DNA of 64,000 nucleotides from Sphingomonas sp. JUb134 (GTDB lineage Bacteria > Pseudomonadota > Alphaproteobacteria > Sphingomonadales > Sphingomonadaceae): assembly GCF_004341505.2 (NCBI RefSeq), contig NZ_SLYP02000001.1, positions 2,814,501 through 2,878,500 on the forward strand. The letters run 5' to 3'. Of this stretch, positions 38,649 through 45,012 are shown piece by piece. The notes below the pieces were generated by a model. The model did not search any database and was not told the DNA's origin. It saw only the letters and a program-made list of their open reading frames with translations. Position numbers and translations under genes: made by a program. Numbering within the stretch: the stretch's first letter is position 1; the number at the start of each line of letters is the position of its first letter.

Positions 38649-39182
38649 CTATGCCGCCGGCGGCCGTCCGCAGAGCCGCCCGTCCACGTCGTACCGCTCC
38701 CACCGCGCCGCATAGCCGCCCTCGACCATCGCACAGTTGAGCTGGACGCCGTCGGGCCGCCAGCACCAGGCGGTTACCCGGTCATAGCTCGTCCCGTTCT
38801 GCTCGCATCGTAGCGTCTGGCCCAGCGCCAGCCGCTCGAGCGCGCGCTTCGCCTCGCCGGCCGAGGCGGTGGGGCACGGGTGTCCTGGTCGGCAGCTGCC
38901 GTCCATCTCGCGCGCGGCGATGGCCGACAGGCGGATCTTCGGCCCTTCGGCGCAGTGGATCGGGCCGTCGCCGTCATAAACGCTGGTCACGTGGCATGTG
39001 AGCAGCCCGGCGGATGCCGACTTGCTGCCGCCGGCCTCGTGCGTAGGCGCCGTGCCGGCGATCTCTTCCAGCTCGGGCAGGCGCTCCTTCAGCTCCGGCC
39101 AGAAGAAGCTGGCCGCGGCGACGATCGCGACCAGGAGCACGGCAGGCGACGAGGACCGGCGGCGCCGGCGACGGCGCGTCAT
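38649..39182 (-). CDS. Membrane-anchored thermonuclease (SNase)-like protein
   Basis: 177 residues. Arg-rich start (MTRRRRRRRSSS), one transmembrane segment (AVLLVAIVAAASFFW), a spacer, then an SNase-like domain from about residue 60: LLTCHVTSVYDGDGPIHCAE, GPKIRLSAIAAREMDGSCRP, TASAGEAKRALERLALGQTL, SYDRVTAWCWRPDGVQLNCA. The Asp pair Y-D-G-D and the catalytic Arg and Glu positions are present, but the second metal Asp (usually G-I-D-A-P-E) reads A-I-A-A-R-E. Topology would place the domain in the periplasm. A prophage nuclease there could attack incoming DNA; this is inference. Confidence 0.75.
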   Translation of the reverse strand: MTRRRRRRRSSSPAVLLVAIVAAASFFWPELKERLPELEEIAGTAPTHEAGGSKSASAGLLTCHVTSVYDGDGPIHCAEGPKIRLSAIAAREMDGSCRPGHPCPTASAGEAKRALERLALGQTLRCEQNGTSYDRVTAWCWRPDGVQLNCAMVEGGYAARWERYDVDGRLCGRPPAA

Positions 39183-39278
39183 CGGGTGTGCAACTCGGGC
39201 GGCATGGGAACTCCATTGAGGAACAGAATGGGAACGTGATAAACGCCGCAGCCGAGAGTCGGCAAGTGGAGGCACTTC

Positions 39279-39509
39279 ATGCAGATGGATCGATATGGCG
39301 AACCGCGCCCAGCCTTCGCGGCCTGGCTGCTGCTCCAGCGGGATCGAGAGGACGGCGTCGGCCGCCTGGCACAGGCTGCGCGATCAGACCGCAGCTTCCC
39401 GCGCGAGGGAGATGCGGACGCCGTCCGCGCGCACCTCAACCGCATGCAAGCCGACGGCGAGAGCTTTGAGGCGGTGGACGATGCAGAAATGGATTGGCTC
39501 AGCTATTAA
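39279..39509 (+). CDS. Small acidic protein, YozE/SAM-like type
   Basis: 76 residues from an ATG with GGAGG upstream (39285 is an alternative start). DRYGEPRPAFAAWLLLQRDR, GVGRLAQAARSDRSFPREGD, AVRAHLNRMQ and the ending EAVDDAEMDWLSY match short proteins common in sphingomonad phages and plasmids, with YozE-like F-x-x-W-L-x-x-Q character at the start. Function unknown. It diverges from the SNase gene across 96 bp. Confidence 0.65.
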   Translation: MQMDRYGEPRPAFAAWLLLQRDREDGVGRLAQAARSDRSFPREGDADAVRAHLNRMQADGESFEAVDDAEMDWLSY

Positions 39510-39587
39510 GGCAAAAGACTCGCTCGCTAAGTCAGGCTGCGAACCGTTGTGAGTACAGGACTGAACAGGTTTGCACGCCGAACGGCG

Positions 39588-40175
39588 TTAGGCTTTCAGT
39601 TCTCGAATGACCATCTGAGTGAAGTCGTTGGAGATCGGCTCCAATGAAGAGAAATGAAGCCTCATCTTTATACGATGCGTTTCCGACGGCAGATGCACAA
39701 AGAAGGTTTCGTAGGCCTTATCTAGTGGCCTGTGATGATTCCAAGCGCCACCCGGCGTGCCGACTGAATGCACCTTGACACTCAGCGGAACCTTTCGTGC
39801 AAGAGCTTGAGCCCGCAATTCAGGATCAAAGACAGGTCCGTCCCAAGGCTTTTCCTTGTTTTCTCGATAACCGGCGGAGGAATGTACAACCTGTGCATTT
39901 TTTGGCGACACTGCCTCGATGGCAGTCATGTGCCAGTGCAGTTTTGAGCCATTCTCAATTTTGAGGGCGACCGATACCCAACCCTCGGTATCACGCTCTG
40001 AAACTTCTACTTTGAGTTGAGGTCGATCAGCGACCATCCTAGCCCGACGTTCTGATCCTGCTAAGTAGAGAGCCGTTATAGCCGCTCCGATCGAGCCGAG
40101 CCCCGAGACCCAATCCGCGACGGAGCCCCAGTTTGCGTGGCTAAGCATCTGCGAAAGATCGGCTACTCCGCTCAT
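39588..40175 (-). CDS. Hypothetical membrane protein, lysogenic-conversion candidate
   Basis: 195 residues. N-terminal segment with one transmembrane helix (GLGSIGAAITALYLAG, about residues 25-40), then a beta-rich domain: RPQLKVEVSERDTEGWVSVA, LKIENGSKLHWHMTAIEAVS, IKMRLHFSSLEPISNDF. It resembles the family of single-span proteins with an Ig-like cytoplasmic domain, of unknown role. Lower GC than most phage genes. It lies directly after the repressor (5 bp), so it is probably expressed in the lysogen and is a candidate superinfection-exclusion or host-modification factor. Confidence 0.65.
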   Translation of the reverse strand: MSGVADLSQMLSHANWGSVADWVSGLGSIGAAITALYLAGSERRARMVADRPQLKVEVSERDTEGWVSVALKIENGSKLHWHMTAIEAVSPKNAQVVHSSAGYRENKEKPWDGPVFDPELRAQALARKVPLSVKVHSVGTPGGAWNHHRPLDKAYETFFVHLPSETHRIKMRLHFSSLEPISNDFTQMVIRELKA

Positions 40176-40180
40176 CGGGC

Positions 40181-40510
40181 CTACGGAGCCGCGTGTGCGT
40201 CATTGACCATCCTGCGGACGATGAACAGGAGAGCGTCGCGGGCGGGTTGATCGAGGCGGGTGGCAAGGTCGAGGAGCTCGGCCGCCCAGCCCTCCACGGC
40301 GAGTTCCTGGCGGACGCCGGTGAGGATGTAGGTTGCATCGACGCCGTGATCGGCCAGCCGCTGCAGGTAATCGGTATTCGGGGCCGTCTTGCCCGTTTCA
40401 TACTCGGTCTGGCTATTGCGGCTGACGCCAGCAAGCTTGGCGAAATCGGCCTGATTACGCCCAGATCGCACACGCTCCTCGCGCAGACGAGCGCCTAGGA
40501 CAGGCGACAT
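40181..40510 (-). CDS. XRE-family prophage repressor (CI-like, short)
   Basis: 109 residues. The N-terminal HTH is LGARLREERVRSGRNQADFA, KLAGVSRNSQTEYETGKTAP, NTDYLQRLADHGVDATYILT: a typical lambda-repressor-like domain as in phage regulators with D-A-T-Y-I-L-T-G. A short C-terminal helix pair (AAELLDLATRLDQPARDALL) probably dimerises. There is no peptidase S24 domain, so RecA-induced self-cleavage is not expected; induction would need an antirepressor. It diverges from a Cro-like gene across an operator-like region. Confidence 0.88.
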   Translation of the reverse strand: MSPVLGARLREERVRSGRNQADFAKLAGVSRNSQTEYETGKTAPNTDYLQRLADHGVDATYILTGVRQELAVEGWAAELLDLATRLDQPARDALLFIVRRMVNDAHAAP

Positions 40511-40522
40511 TTCACGTCATCC

Positions 40523-40547
40523 TGTGCAAGACGATTGACTCTGCACA
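40523..40547. promoter_or_regulatory. Operator-like inverted repeat in the repressor/Cro-like intergenic region
   Basis: TGTGCA (40523-40528) and TGCACA (40542-40547) form an inverted repeat with a 13-bp spacer, and a TTGACT (-35-like, plus strand) lies between them at 40535-40540. Occupancy would block rightward transcription. The sequence lies 13 bp upstream of the repressor start. No matching second operator is obvious. Confidence 0.55.
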
Positions 40548-40596
40548 TCATTCCAGACACAAGTGCCCCGACAGTATCTATTTAAGGGCATGACAG

Positions 40597-40884
40597 ATGC
40601 CGCACGATTCGCAATCGCCGGAAAGCAGCGGCAGCGCCGCGCCTGCGCACGCTCGTCGCGCGGCCGTTCACGCCACCATGCGCAGCCGCGGGCAGACGAT
40701 CGCGAGCTGGGCGGACGAGCACGGCTACTCCCGGCGCACCGTCTATCACGTGCTCTCGGGCCGGCTGCAGGGCCACTTCGGCATCAGCCACAACATCGCC
40801 GTCCGCCTCGGCCTCAAAGCCGGCGAGGTCGATCCCGCCGCCGAACCTGCGGCTCTCGCGCAGGACCAAGGTGGACGGGTATGA
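40597..40884 (+). CDS. Cro-like phage DNA-binding protein
   Basis: 95 residues. RSRGQTIASWADEHGYSRRT then VYHVLSGRLQGHFGISHNIA is a helix-turn-helix of the phage-associated Cro-like type, with VRLGLKAGEVD after it. It is divergent from the repressor and is the first gene of the rightward operon that ends with int. TAAGGGC lies upstream of the ATG. Likely acts as early regulator antagonising the repressor. Confidence 0.8.
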   Translation: MPHDSQSPESSGSAAPAHARRAAVHATMRSRGQTIASWADEHGYSRRTVYHVLSGRLQGHFGISHNIAVRLGLKAGEVDPAAEPAALAQDQGGRV

Positions 40885-41060
40885 GCGGCGACCGGCTTTC
40901 ACCCGAGCAACTGCGCCGCGTGCACGCGCTGATCATTGGTCCGGCGCATCGTCTGGCGCTTGAGGCGGTCGTCCGCCACGCAACAGATCCGCGATCCTTT
41001 TCCCGTATTCGGTTGGCGTATATGGGACGGGTCGGCCCGACTCCTCGAGTTCGCCGATGA
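40881..41060 (+). CDS. Possible small coupled early protein (overlaps an antisense gene)
   Basis: 59 codons beginning MSGDRLSPEQLRRVHALIIG; the ATG overlaps the Cro-like stop (ATGA). From 40933 on, it runs opposite the minus-strand gene ending there, and the C-terminal part has Arg-rich shadow-like composition. The N-terminal 20 residues look genuine. Either a true overlapping pair or an over-called frame. Confidence 0.35.
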   Translation: MSGDRLSPEQLRRVHALIIGPAHRLALEAVVRHATDPRSFSRIRLAYMGRVGPTPRVRR

Positions 41061-41301
41061 TGGCCTCCCACAACGAAGCCAATGGCTCGATGAGCAGCTG
41101 CTGCATCCTCGCGGCGCTGCGACCCTCTGTCTCGAAGGCGATCTCTTCCAACTCGGAGGTGAGCAGGTACTCGACCGCCCTCGCCTCCTCGACCGGCTCC
41201 TTTTCTTTTCCGAGCACGTACACCCAGAGCATCGCCAGCATGCGCTCCTGGAGGATGAGGCTCGCGTTGACGCGCTCCTCCAGCGAGAAGTCGTGTGCCA
41301 A
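40933..41301 (-). CDS. Hypothetical phage protein, antisense to the early operon
   Basis: 122 residues from a TTG at 41301 with GAAGG upstream: FSLEERVNASLILQERMLAM, LWVYVLGKEKEPVEEARAVE, YLLTSELEEIAFETEGRSAA, MQQLLIEPLASLWEAIIGEL. It is well balanced, helical and clearly protein-like, with a disordered C-terminus. It faces the rightward operon, lying between the Cro-like and CII-like genes. The non-ATG start and antisense position suggest it is expressed in the lysogen. No family recognised. Confidence 0.6.
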   Translation of the reverse strand: MAHDFSLEERVNASLILQERMLAMLWVYVLGKEKEPVEEARAVEYLLTSELEEIAFETEGRSAARMQQLLIEPLASLWEAIIGELEESGRPVPYTPTEYGKRIADLLRGGRPPQAPDDAPDQ

Positions 41302-41612
41302 GGCCTTCGTCCTTCGTGGTTGTAGTCGCAGACACCACGATAGTCGGAAGGGGTCGGGCGTCCAGCCCGGCCCCGGAAGGCGTTTGCCCTCGGCCGTTCC
41401 TGGGCGTCGCGGCCGCTTAACCGCAGCCGCGAACGCCGAACGGGGTCTGGCCTTCTCCCTTGGCTCGGCCTCCGAAGGCGCGACTGTGTTCCCCTTCCCC
41501 TCAACGCCTTTCCCTTTCGGCCGCTGGCAGACCGGCCGGAACCCGCGCGGTGCATCCTCCCCACCGACGTCGCGCGGGGGACGTACTCGTCTGCCGTCCT
41601 GTCGTACCTGGG
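41302..41612. other. Non-coding gap in the early operon
   Basis: 311 bp before the large hairpin, without a convincing gene on either strand; long frames here are Arg/Pro-rich shadows. It should contain the promoter for the minus-strand gene at 41301 and perhaps one for the genes from 41662 on. No consensus elements are clear. Confidence 0.4.
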
Positions 41613-41645
41613 CCGGTGCCGATCGTATGCCACGATCGGCGCCGG
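41613..41645 (+). terminator. 14-bp hairpin just upstream of the CII-like gene
   Basis: CCGGTGCCGATCGT and ACGATCGGCGCCGG pair over 14 bp with a single T-G position and a 5-nt loop (ATGCC), followed by TTTCC. The next gene starts at 41662, 17 bp later. It may be a terminator or attenuator dividing the rightward operon, as at lambda tR sites, or a large operator. Confidence 0.6.
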
Positions 41646-41661
41646 TTTCCGGGGCGCAGCT

Positions 41662-42132
41662 GTGACCAAAGTCCGCCCTCCGCTGTCGATCGAGGACGCG
41701 CTCCGCGGCCTGATCAAGACCATCGGCGTCGATCGCGCACGCAAGGCGACGGGGCGGTCGAAGAGTTACCTGGAGCAGTTGACCAACCCGGACCTGCGCT
41801 ACCGGCTGACGGTGGACGACGCGATCAAGCTCGACCTGGAGCATGCGTCCGTCTCCAACGGCGTGATGCCGATCCTCGAGAGCTACGGCGTGCTGGTAGA
41901 GGCCAAGCGGGCGGAACGCTGCGAGGATGCGGCCGAACTGATGCGGCGCATCGTCGACTCCGTGAAGGAGGGCGGCGAGGCCCACGCCGCGCTGATCGCC
42001 GCGTCCATGCCCGGCGCCAGCAAGACCGAGAAGGACAAGGCGATCCGCGAGTGGGCCGAAGCCTGCACCGCGCTCGATCGCTGCGGGCCGCTGATCCGCA
42101 ACCTCTTCGGGGGAACTGCCGAGCCGCCCTGA
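41662..42132 (+). CDS. Phage regulator, CII/CP76-like
   Basis: 156 residues from a GTG. SIEDALRGLIKTIGVDRARK, ATGRSKSYLEQLTNPDLRYR, LTVDDAIKLDLEHASVSNGV forms an HTH in which the motif S-x-S-x-L-x-x-x-x-N-P-D recalls the phage CII-like CP76 family. The C-terminal half is helical (CEDAAELMRRIVDSVKEGGE). It is a middle gene of the rightward operon, directly downstream of a strong hairpin. Likely a transcription regulator; whether it promotes lysogeny is not visible. Confidence 0.65.
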   Translation: MTKVRPPLSIEDALRGLIKTIGVDRARKATGRSKSYLEQLTNPDLRYRLTVDDAIKLDLEHASVSNGVMPILESYGVLVEAKRAERCEDAAELMRRIVDSVKEGGEAHAALIAASMPGASKTEKDKAIREWAEACTALDRCGPLIRNLFGGTAEPP

Positions 42133-42228
42133 TCCGTCCGGCCCTACGCCTTCCGCAATCCAACCACGACCGCTGCCGCTCGCGAAGGATGCTTCGCGAG
42201 GCGGTGAACTGCTGCCCGGAGACTTCGC

Positions 42229-42495
42229 GTGCCCCTCACCCCCGGCGCCTATCTGAAGCGACAACGCCTCGCGGCCGGCCTGACGATCGCCGACGTGGCG
42301 GCGCGCCTCGCGACCGAGCCGCGCTGGGCTGAGCACGCCCGTGCGGAGTGGCTGGAGCTGATTGAGGCGGACGCAACCCCGCTGCTGTTCGGCACCGTTG
42401 TGGCGCTGGGCACCGTCTTTTCGATCGACGTTGTCGAGCTGGTGCGCCTCGTGCCGCCGGAGATCCCCGGTGCGCCGGCGGCGGTGAACGCATGA
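42229..42495 (+). CDS. XRE-like small HTH protein
   Basis: 88 residues from a GTG at 42229. TPGAYLKRQRLAAGLTIADV, AARLATEPRWAEHARAEWLE is an XRE-type HTH of a kind recurrent in sphingomonad prophages; the second half (LFGTVVALGTVFSIDVVELV) is hydrophobic and may pack against it. The stop overlaps the next start (ATGA, 42492-42495), so it is coupled to a membrane protein gene. Function unknown. Confidence 0.65.
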   Translation: MPLTPGAYLKRQRLAAGLTIADVAARLATEPRWAEHARAEWLELIEADATPLLFGTVVALGTVFSIDVVELVRLVPPEIPGAPAAVNA

Positions 42496-42677
42496 CCTAC
42501 CGCCGCCCCAGCGCGCCGGCCGTCCGCCGCATCGTCACCGTTGCCGCGGTTGGGAACGGCGCCGGCCTCTTCCTGGCGATCGACGGACACCCCGAGCTGG
42601 CGATCGTCGCCGTCTCGCTCGCCACCGCCGCCGCGCTGACCATCCTTCGCTACCTCGTTCGCCCGGAGGGCCGCTGA
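42492..42677 (+). CDS. Small two-span membrane protein
   Basis: 61 residues: a basic start, then two hydrophobic segments (IVTVAAVGNGAGLFLAI and LAIVAVSLATAAALTILRYL) separated by a short polar turn (DGHPE). Directly coupled to the preceding HTH gene and abutting the next membrane protein gene. No family recognised. Confidence 0.6.
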   Translation: MTYRRPSAPAVRRIVTVAAVGNGAGLFLAIDGHPELAIVAVSLATAAALTILRYLVRPEGR

Positions 42678-42893
42678 ATGTCCCGTTCCGTTAGAACCAC
42701 GCCTGCCATCCACCCGATCGACTGCGACTGCTCGTCGTGCGAGCCGGGTGGCCCTGCCCTGTCCGCGATCGAGGAGTCCGGCAATCACATCGTCCGGGCG
42801 ACCGTTGTCGGCTTTGTGCTCGGCTGGGTGATCACCTTCTTCCTGGACCTGGCGCTCGACGGCCCCGGCATGTTCGTGGGCTTCGGCTTGTGA
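42678..42893 (+). CDS. Small membrane protein with Cys motif
   Basis: 71 residues. IHPIDCDCSSCEPGG has a C-x-C-x2-C cluster near the start; a single transmembrane helix follows (VVGFVLGWVITFFLDLAL). It starts directly after the preceding stop. The C-x-C-x2-C motif may bind a metal; unknown role. Confidence 0.6.
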   Translation: MSRSVRTTPAIHPIDCDCSSCEPGGPALSAIEESGNHIVRATVVGFVLGWVITFFLDLALDGPGMFVGFGL

Positions 42894-42903
42894 GCGCGGC
42901 CCA

Positions 42904-43209
42904 ATGACCCGCGACCAGAGTCCCGAGCGAGTCGGGATCGCGCAGGCCGTCTTGATCACCGGTATGTCGCGCCGCACGCTCCAATGCCTCGCGCCATCGA
43001 TTCCCGGCGCGTCCAAGCCGGCAGGCCGATGGCTGTTCGCCGTGGCCGAGCTTCGCGCTTGGGTCACCCGCACCACGAGGTCCGCATGCCCAAGAAAGCC
43101 TGCCCCAAGAACACCTATCTCCGCGACGGCATCTATTGGGCGCGGTTCAAGGTGGGGGGCGTCGAGTACCGACAGAGCCTACGAACGCGTTCTGAACGGG
43201 TCGCGTTGA
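42904..43209 (+). CDS. Excisionase-like HTH protein overlapping int
   Basis: 101 residues. VGIAQAVLITGMSRRTLQCL, APSIPGASKPAGRWLFAVAE, LRAWVTRTT is a MerR/AlpA-like winged HTH as in excisionases (helix-turn-helix, then R-W-x-F-x-x-x-E-L-R-x-W). The last 40 residues run in another frame through the first 124 bp of int and are Arg/Ser/Pro-rich. Position directly before int suggests Xis. Confidence 0.65.
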   Translation: MTRDQSPERVGIAQAVLITGMSRRTLQCLAPSIPGASKPAGRWLFAVAELRAWVTRTTRSACPRKPAPRTPISATASIGRGSRWGASSTDRAYERVLNGSR

Positions 43210-44180
43210 AGCGGCTTGCCGTCCTTCGCGAGCAGGTGGAGGACCAGGCGGTCTATGGGATCGCCGGTCCCGTGGGCTGGCCGGATGCCGTGGTCAGCTG
43301 GAGCGAGCGCGCGTCCGGCAGCCTGGGCGAGCGCAGCTACAGCCGGTATCTGTGCAGCCTGCGCCAGGTCCGCGCGCACCTCGACAGCCTCTCGGTCCAG
43401 GAGGTCACCGCCGAGGTGCTGAAGGAGCTGATCAAGACGCGCCGGCGCGCGGGCGTGAAGAACGCCACGATCCGCCGCGACCTCACCGCGATCTCCAGCG
43501 TCCTCGACAATGCGGCCGACGAAGGCTGGATCTCCGACAATCCGGTCGCGGGGCTGAACCGTCGGCGTATCGTGCCGGAGAAGACGGTGCGCATCGTTCT
43601 GCCGCAGGATGCGTCGGTCGCCCTGGTGTTCGAACGGCTGCCGGACCGCATCCGCGACCTGTGCGAGTTCACCCGCGAGACGGGTCTGCGCCTGGACGAG
43701 GCGACCAGCCTCCGCCACGCGGCGATCGACCGCCTGGAGCGAACGATCACCGTCGAGAAGGGCAAGGGCGACAAGGTCCGCGTGGTCCCGCTGACCGCCG
43801 CGGCCGAGGCCATCGCCGACCGCCAGCCGCGCTACATCGGCAAGCCGTGGGTGTTCTGGCAGGGCAAGGGAGAGCGCATCGTCGGCGTCTCTTCGCGGCT
43901 GGGCGGCTTCATGCGCCGGGTGGCACAGAAAGCGGCACGGGAGGGCACGGAGTTTCACCCCTTCAGCCACCACGATTTCCGGCACCTCTTTGCGGTGGAA
44001 TACCTCCGCAGCGGCCGGGGCTCGATCTACGATCTGCAGGGTGAGCTGGGGCACGGCACCATCACGGTGACCGAGCGCTATCTCGCCTTCCTCACGCCCG
44101 ACCAGGTGAAGGCGGCAAAATCCCTGGTGGCACAGCGCGGGGCACAAACACCACGGTCGGAGGCCGCCTCGACCGCATGA
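43086..44180 (+). CDS. int: Tyrosine integrase of the tRNA-Thr prophage
   Basis: 364 residues from the ATG at 43086 (GAGG upstream). N-terminal arm domain (KNTYLRDGIYWARFKVGGVE), core-binding domain at about 75-165, and catalytic domain with Arg in TRETGLRLDEATSLRHAAID, Lys in TVEKGKGDKVRVV, H-x-x-R in HHDFRHLFAVEYL, then GELGHGTITVTERYLAFLTP with His and the Tyr nucleophile. All catalytic residues are present. The stop lies 53 bp before attR, so this is the enzyme expected to act at tRNA-Thr. Confidence 0.94.
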   Translation: MPKKACPKNTYLRDGIYWARFKVGGVEYRQSLRTRSERVALKRLAVLREQVEDQAVYGIAGPVGWPDAVVSWSERASGSLGERSYSRYLCSLRQVRAHLDSLSVQEVTAEVLKELIKTRRRAGVKNATIRRDLTAISSVLDNAADEGWISDNPVAGLNRRRIVPEKTVRIVLPQDASVALVFERLPDRIRDLCEFTRETGLRLDEATSLRHAAIDRLERTITVEKGKGDKVRVVPLTAAAEAIADRQPRYIGKPWVFWQGKGERIVGVSSRLGGFMRRVAQKAAREGTEFHPFSHHDFRHLFAVEYLRSGRGSIYDLQGELGHGTITVTERYLAFLTPDQVKAAKSLVAQRGAQTPRSEAASTA

Positions 44181-44233
44181 ACGCTAGCTTTTCTGCCGAA
44201 TTCCTGTTTATCCCGGCGCCAACTCGCCGAGAC

Positions 44234-44280
44234 TTTGTAAACCGAAGGTCGCGGGTTCGATTCCTGCAACCGGCACCAGC
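44234..44280. repeat. attR: 47-bp core direct repeat
   Basis: Identical to 3434-3480: the 3' part of tRNA-Thr from the anticodon loop through CCA plus 2 bp. It lacks the 5' half of the tRNA, so it is not a functional gene. The excised attP would join the sequence left of 44234 to that right of 3480. Confidence 0.95.
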
Positions 44281-44336
44281 CCTCCAACAGGGCATCAGCC
44301 ATCTTACCGGCGGCCGGTCCGCGGAGGCGCTTCCCA

Positions 44337-44888
44337 GTGACAGGATCTTCCGAGAAGCAGAAGATGCTCGCCGGCGAGCCCTATCGTGCGAGCGATCCCG
44401 AGATCGTTGCCGACCAGGAAGCCGCCGCCGAGTGGATGCAGCGGTTCAACGCCGCGACTGGAACGGCGGAGCGCGAGGCATTGCTGCGCGCACGTCTGGG
44501 CTCGGTGGGTCTGGGCGCCACGATCCGCCCGCCCTTTCATTGCGACTATGGCACCAACATCCATCTCGGCGCAGGCGTCTTCCTGAACTTCAACTGCGTC
44601 ATCCTGGATGTGGTGGAGGTTCGCATCGGCGACGGCACCCAGATCGGTCCTGGCGTGCAGATCCTGACGGCCGATCATCCCCGCGATCCGGCCGAGCGCG
44701 CCGCCGGCCTGGAGTGGGGCCGTCCGATCGTGATCGGTGCCAATGTGTGGATCGGCGGCGGCGCCATCCTCTTGCCCGGCATCACCATCGGCGATGATGC
44801 CCTGATCGGTGCCGGCAGCGTCGTCACCCGCGACATCCCCAGCGGAGCAGTCGCCGCCGGCAACCCGGCGCGGGTTCGCGCACGCTGA
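44337..44888 (+). CDS. Sugar O-acetyltransferase (maltose/nodulation acetyltransferase type)
   Basis: 183 residues of the LbetaH acetyltransferase family (Maa/NodL). N-terminal helical cap KMLAGEPYRASDPEIVADQE; hexapeptide repeats from about residue 70 (IHLGAGVFLNFNCVILDVVE, IGDGTQIGPGVQILTADHPR); catalytic His in TADHP; WIGGGAILLPGITIGDDALI and GSVVTRDIPSGAVAAGNPAR. It moves acetyl from acetyl-CoA to a sugar hydroxyl. GTG start at 44337 with GGAGG upstream. It is the first chromosomal gene beyond attR. Confidence 0.92.
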   Translation: MTGSSEKQKMLAGEPYRASDPEIVADQEAAAEWMQRFNAATGTAEREALLRARLGSVGLGATIRPPFHCDYGTNIHLGAGVFLNFNCVILDVVEVRIGDGTQIGPGVQILTADHPRDPAERAAGLEWGRPIVIGANVWIGGGAILLPGITIGDDALIGAGSVVTRDIPSGAVAAGNPARVRAR

Positions 44889-45012
44889 GGATCGTCCCAC
44901 TTAGGAGCAGTGCGAGGCCCCGCCCGCTCGCGCATCGCTTGATCGCGCGCCCGCGACCTCTAGGGTCTGCCCCAGTTGCCGCTGCGGCAGGCTTGCTCAG
45001 GGACGCAACCAG

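Larger units (their letters stand above)
3434..44280. mobile_element. HK97/lambda-type siphovirus prophage integrated in tRNA-Thr
   Basis: About 40.8 kb bounded by a perfect 47-bp direct repeat of the tRNA 3' end. It holds terminase subunits, portal, ClpP-like protease, HK97 capsid, connectors, tail tube, chaperones, tape measure, tail tip, holin, endolysin, spanins, a divergent repressor/Cro-like pair, an excisionase-like gene and a tyrosine integrase next to attR. Every expected morphogenesis and lysis gene has an open frame, so the element looks intact. No recognisable helicase or primase gene is present; the wHTH protein at 3748 is the best replication candidate. A second integrase lies at the left end and low-GC cargo at 34-40 kb. 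Confidence 0.95.

Noticed and set aside
44181..44233. Possible second copy of tRNA-Thr at the right end
   Set aside because: Only the 3' part from the anticodon loop is present; the 5' half is unrelated sequence, so it is attR and not a tRNA gene.
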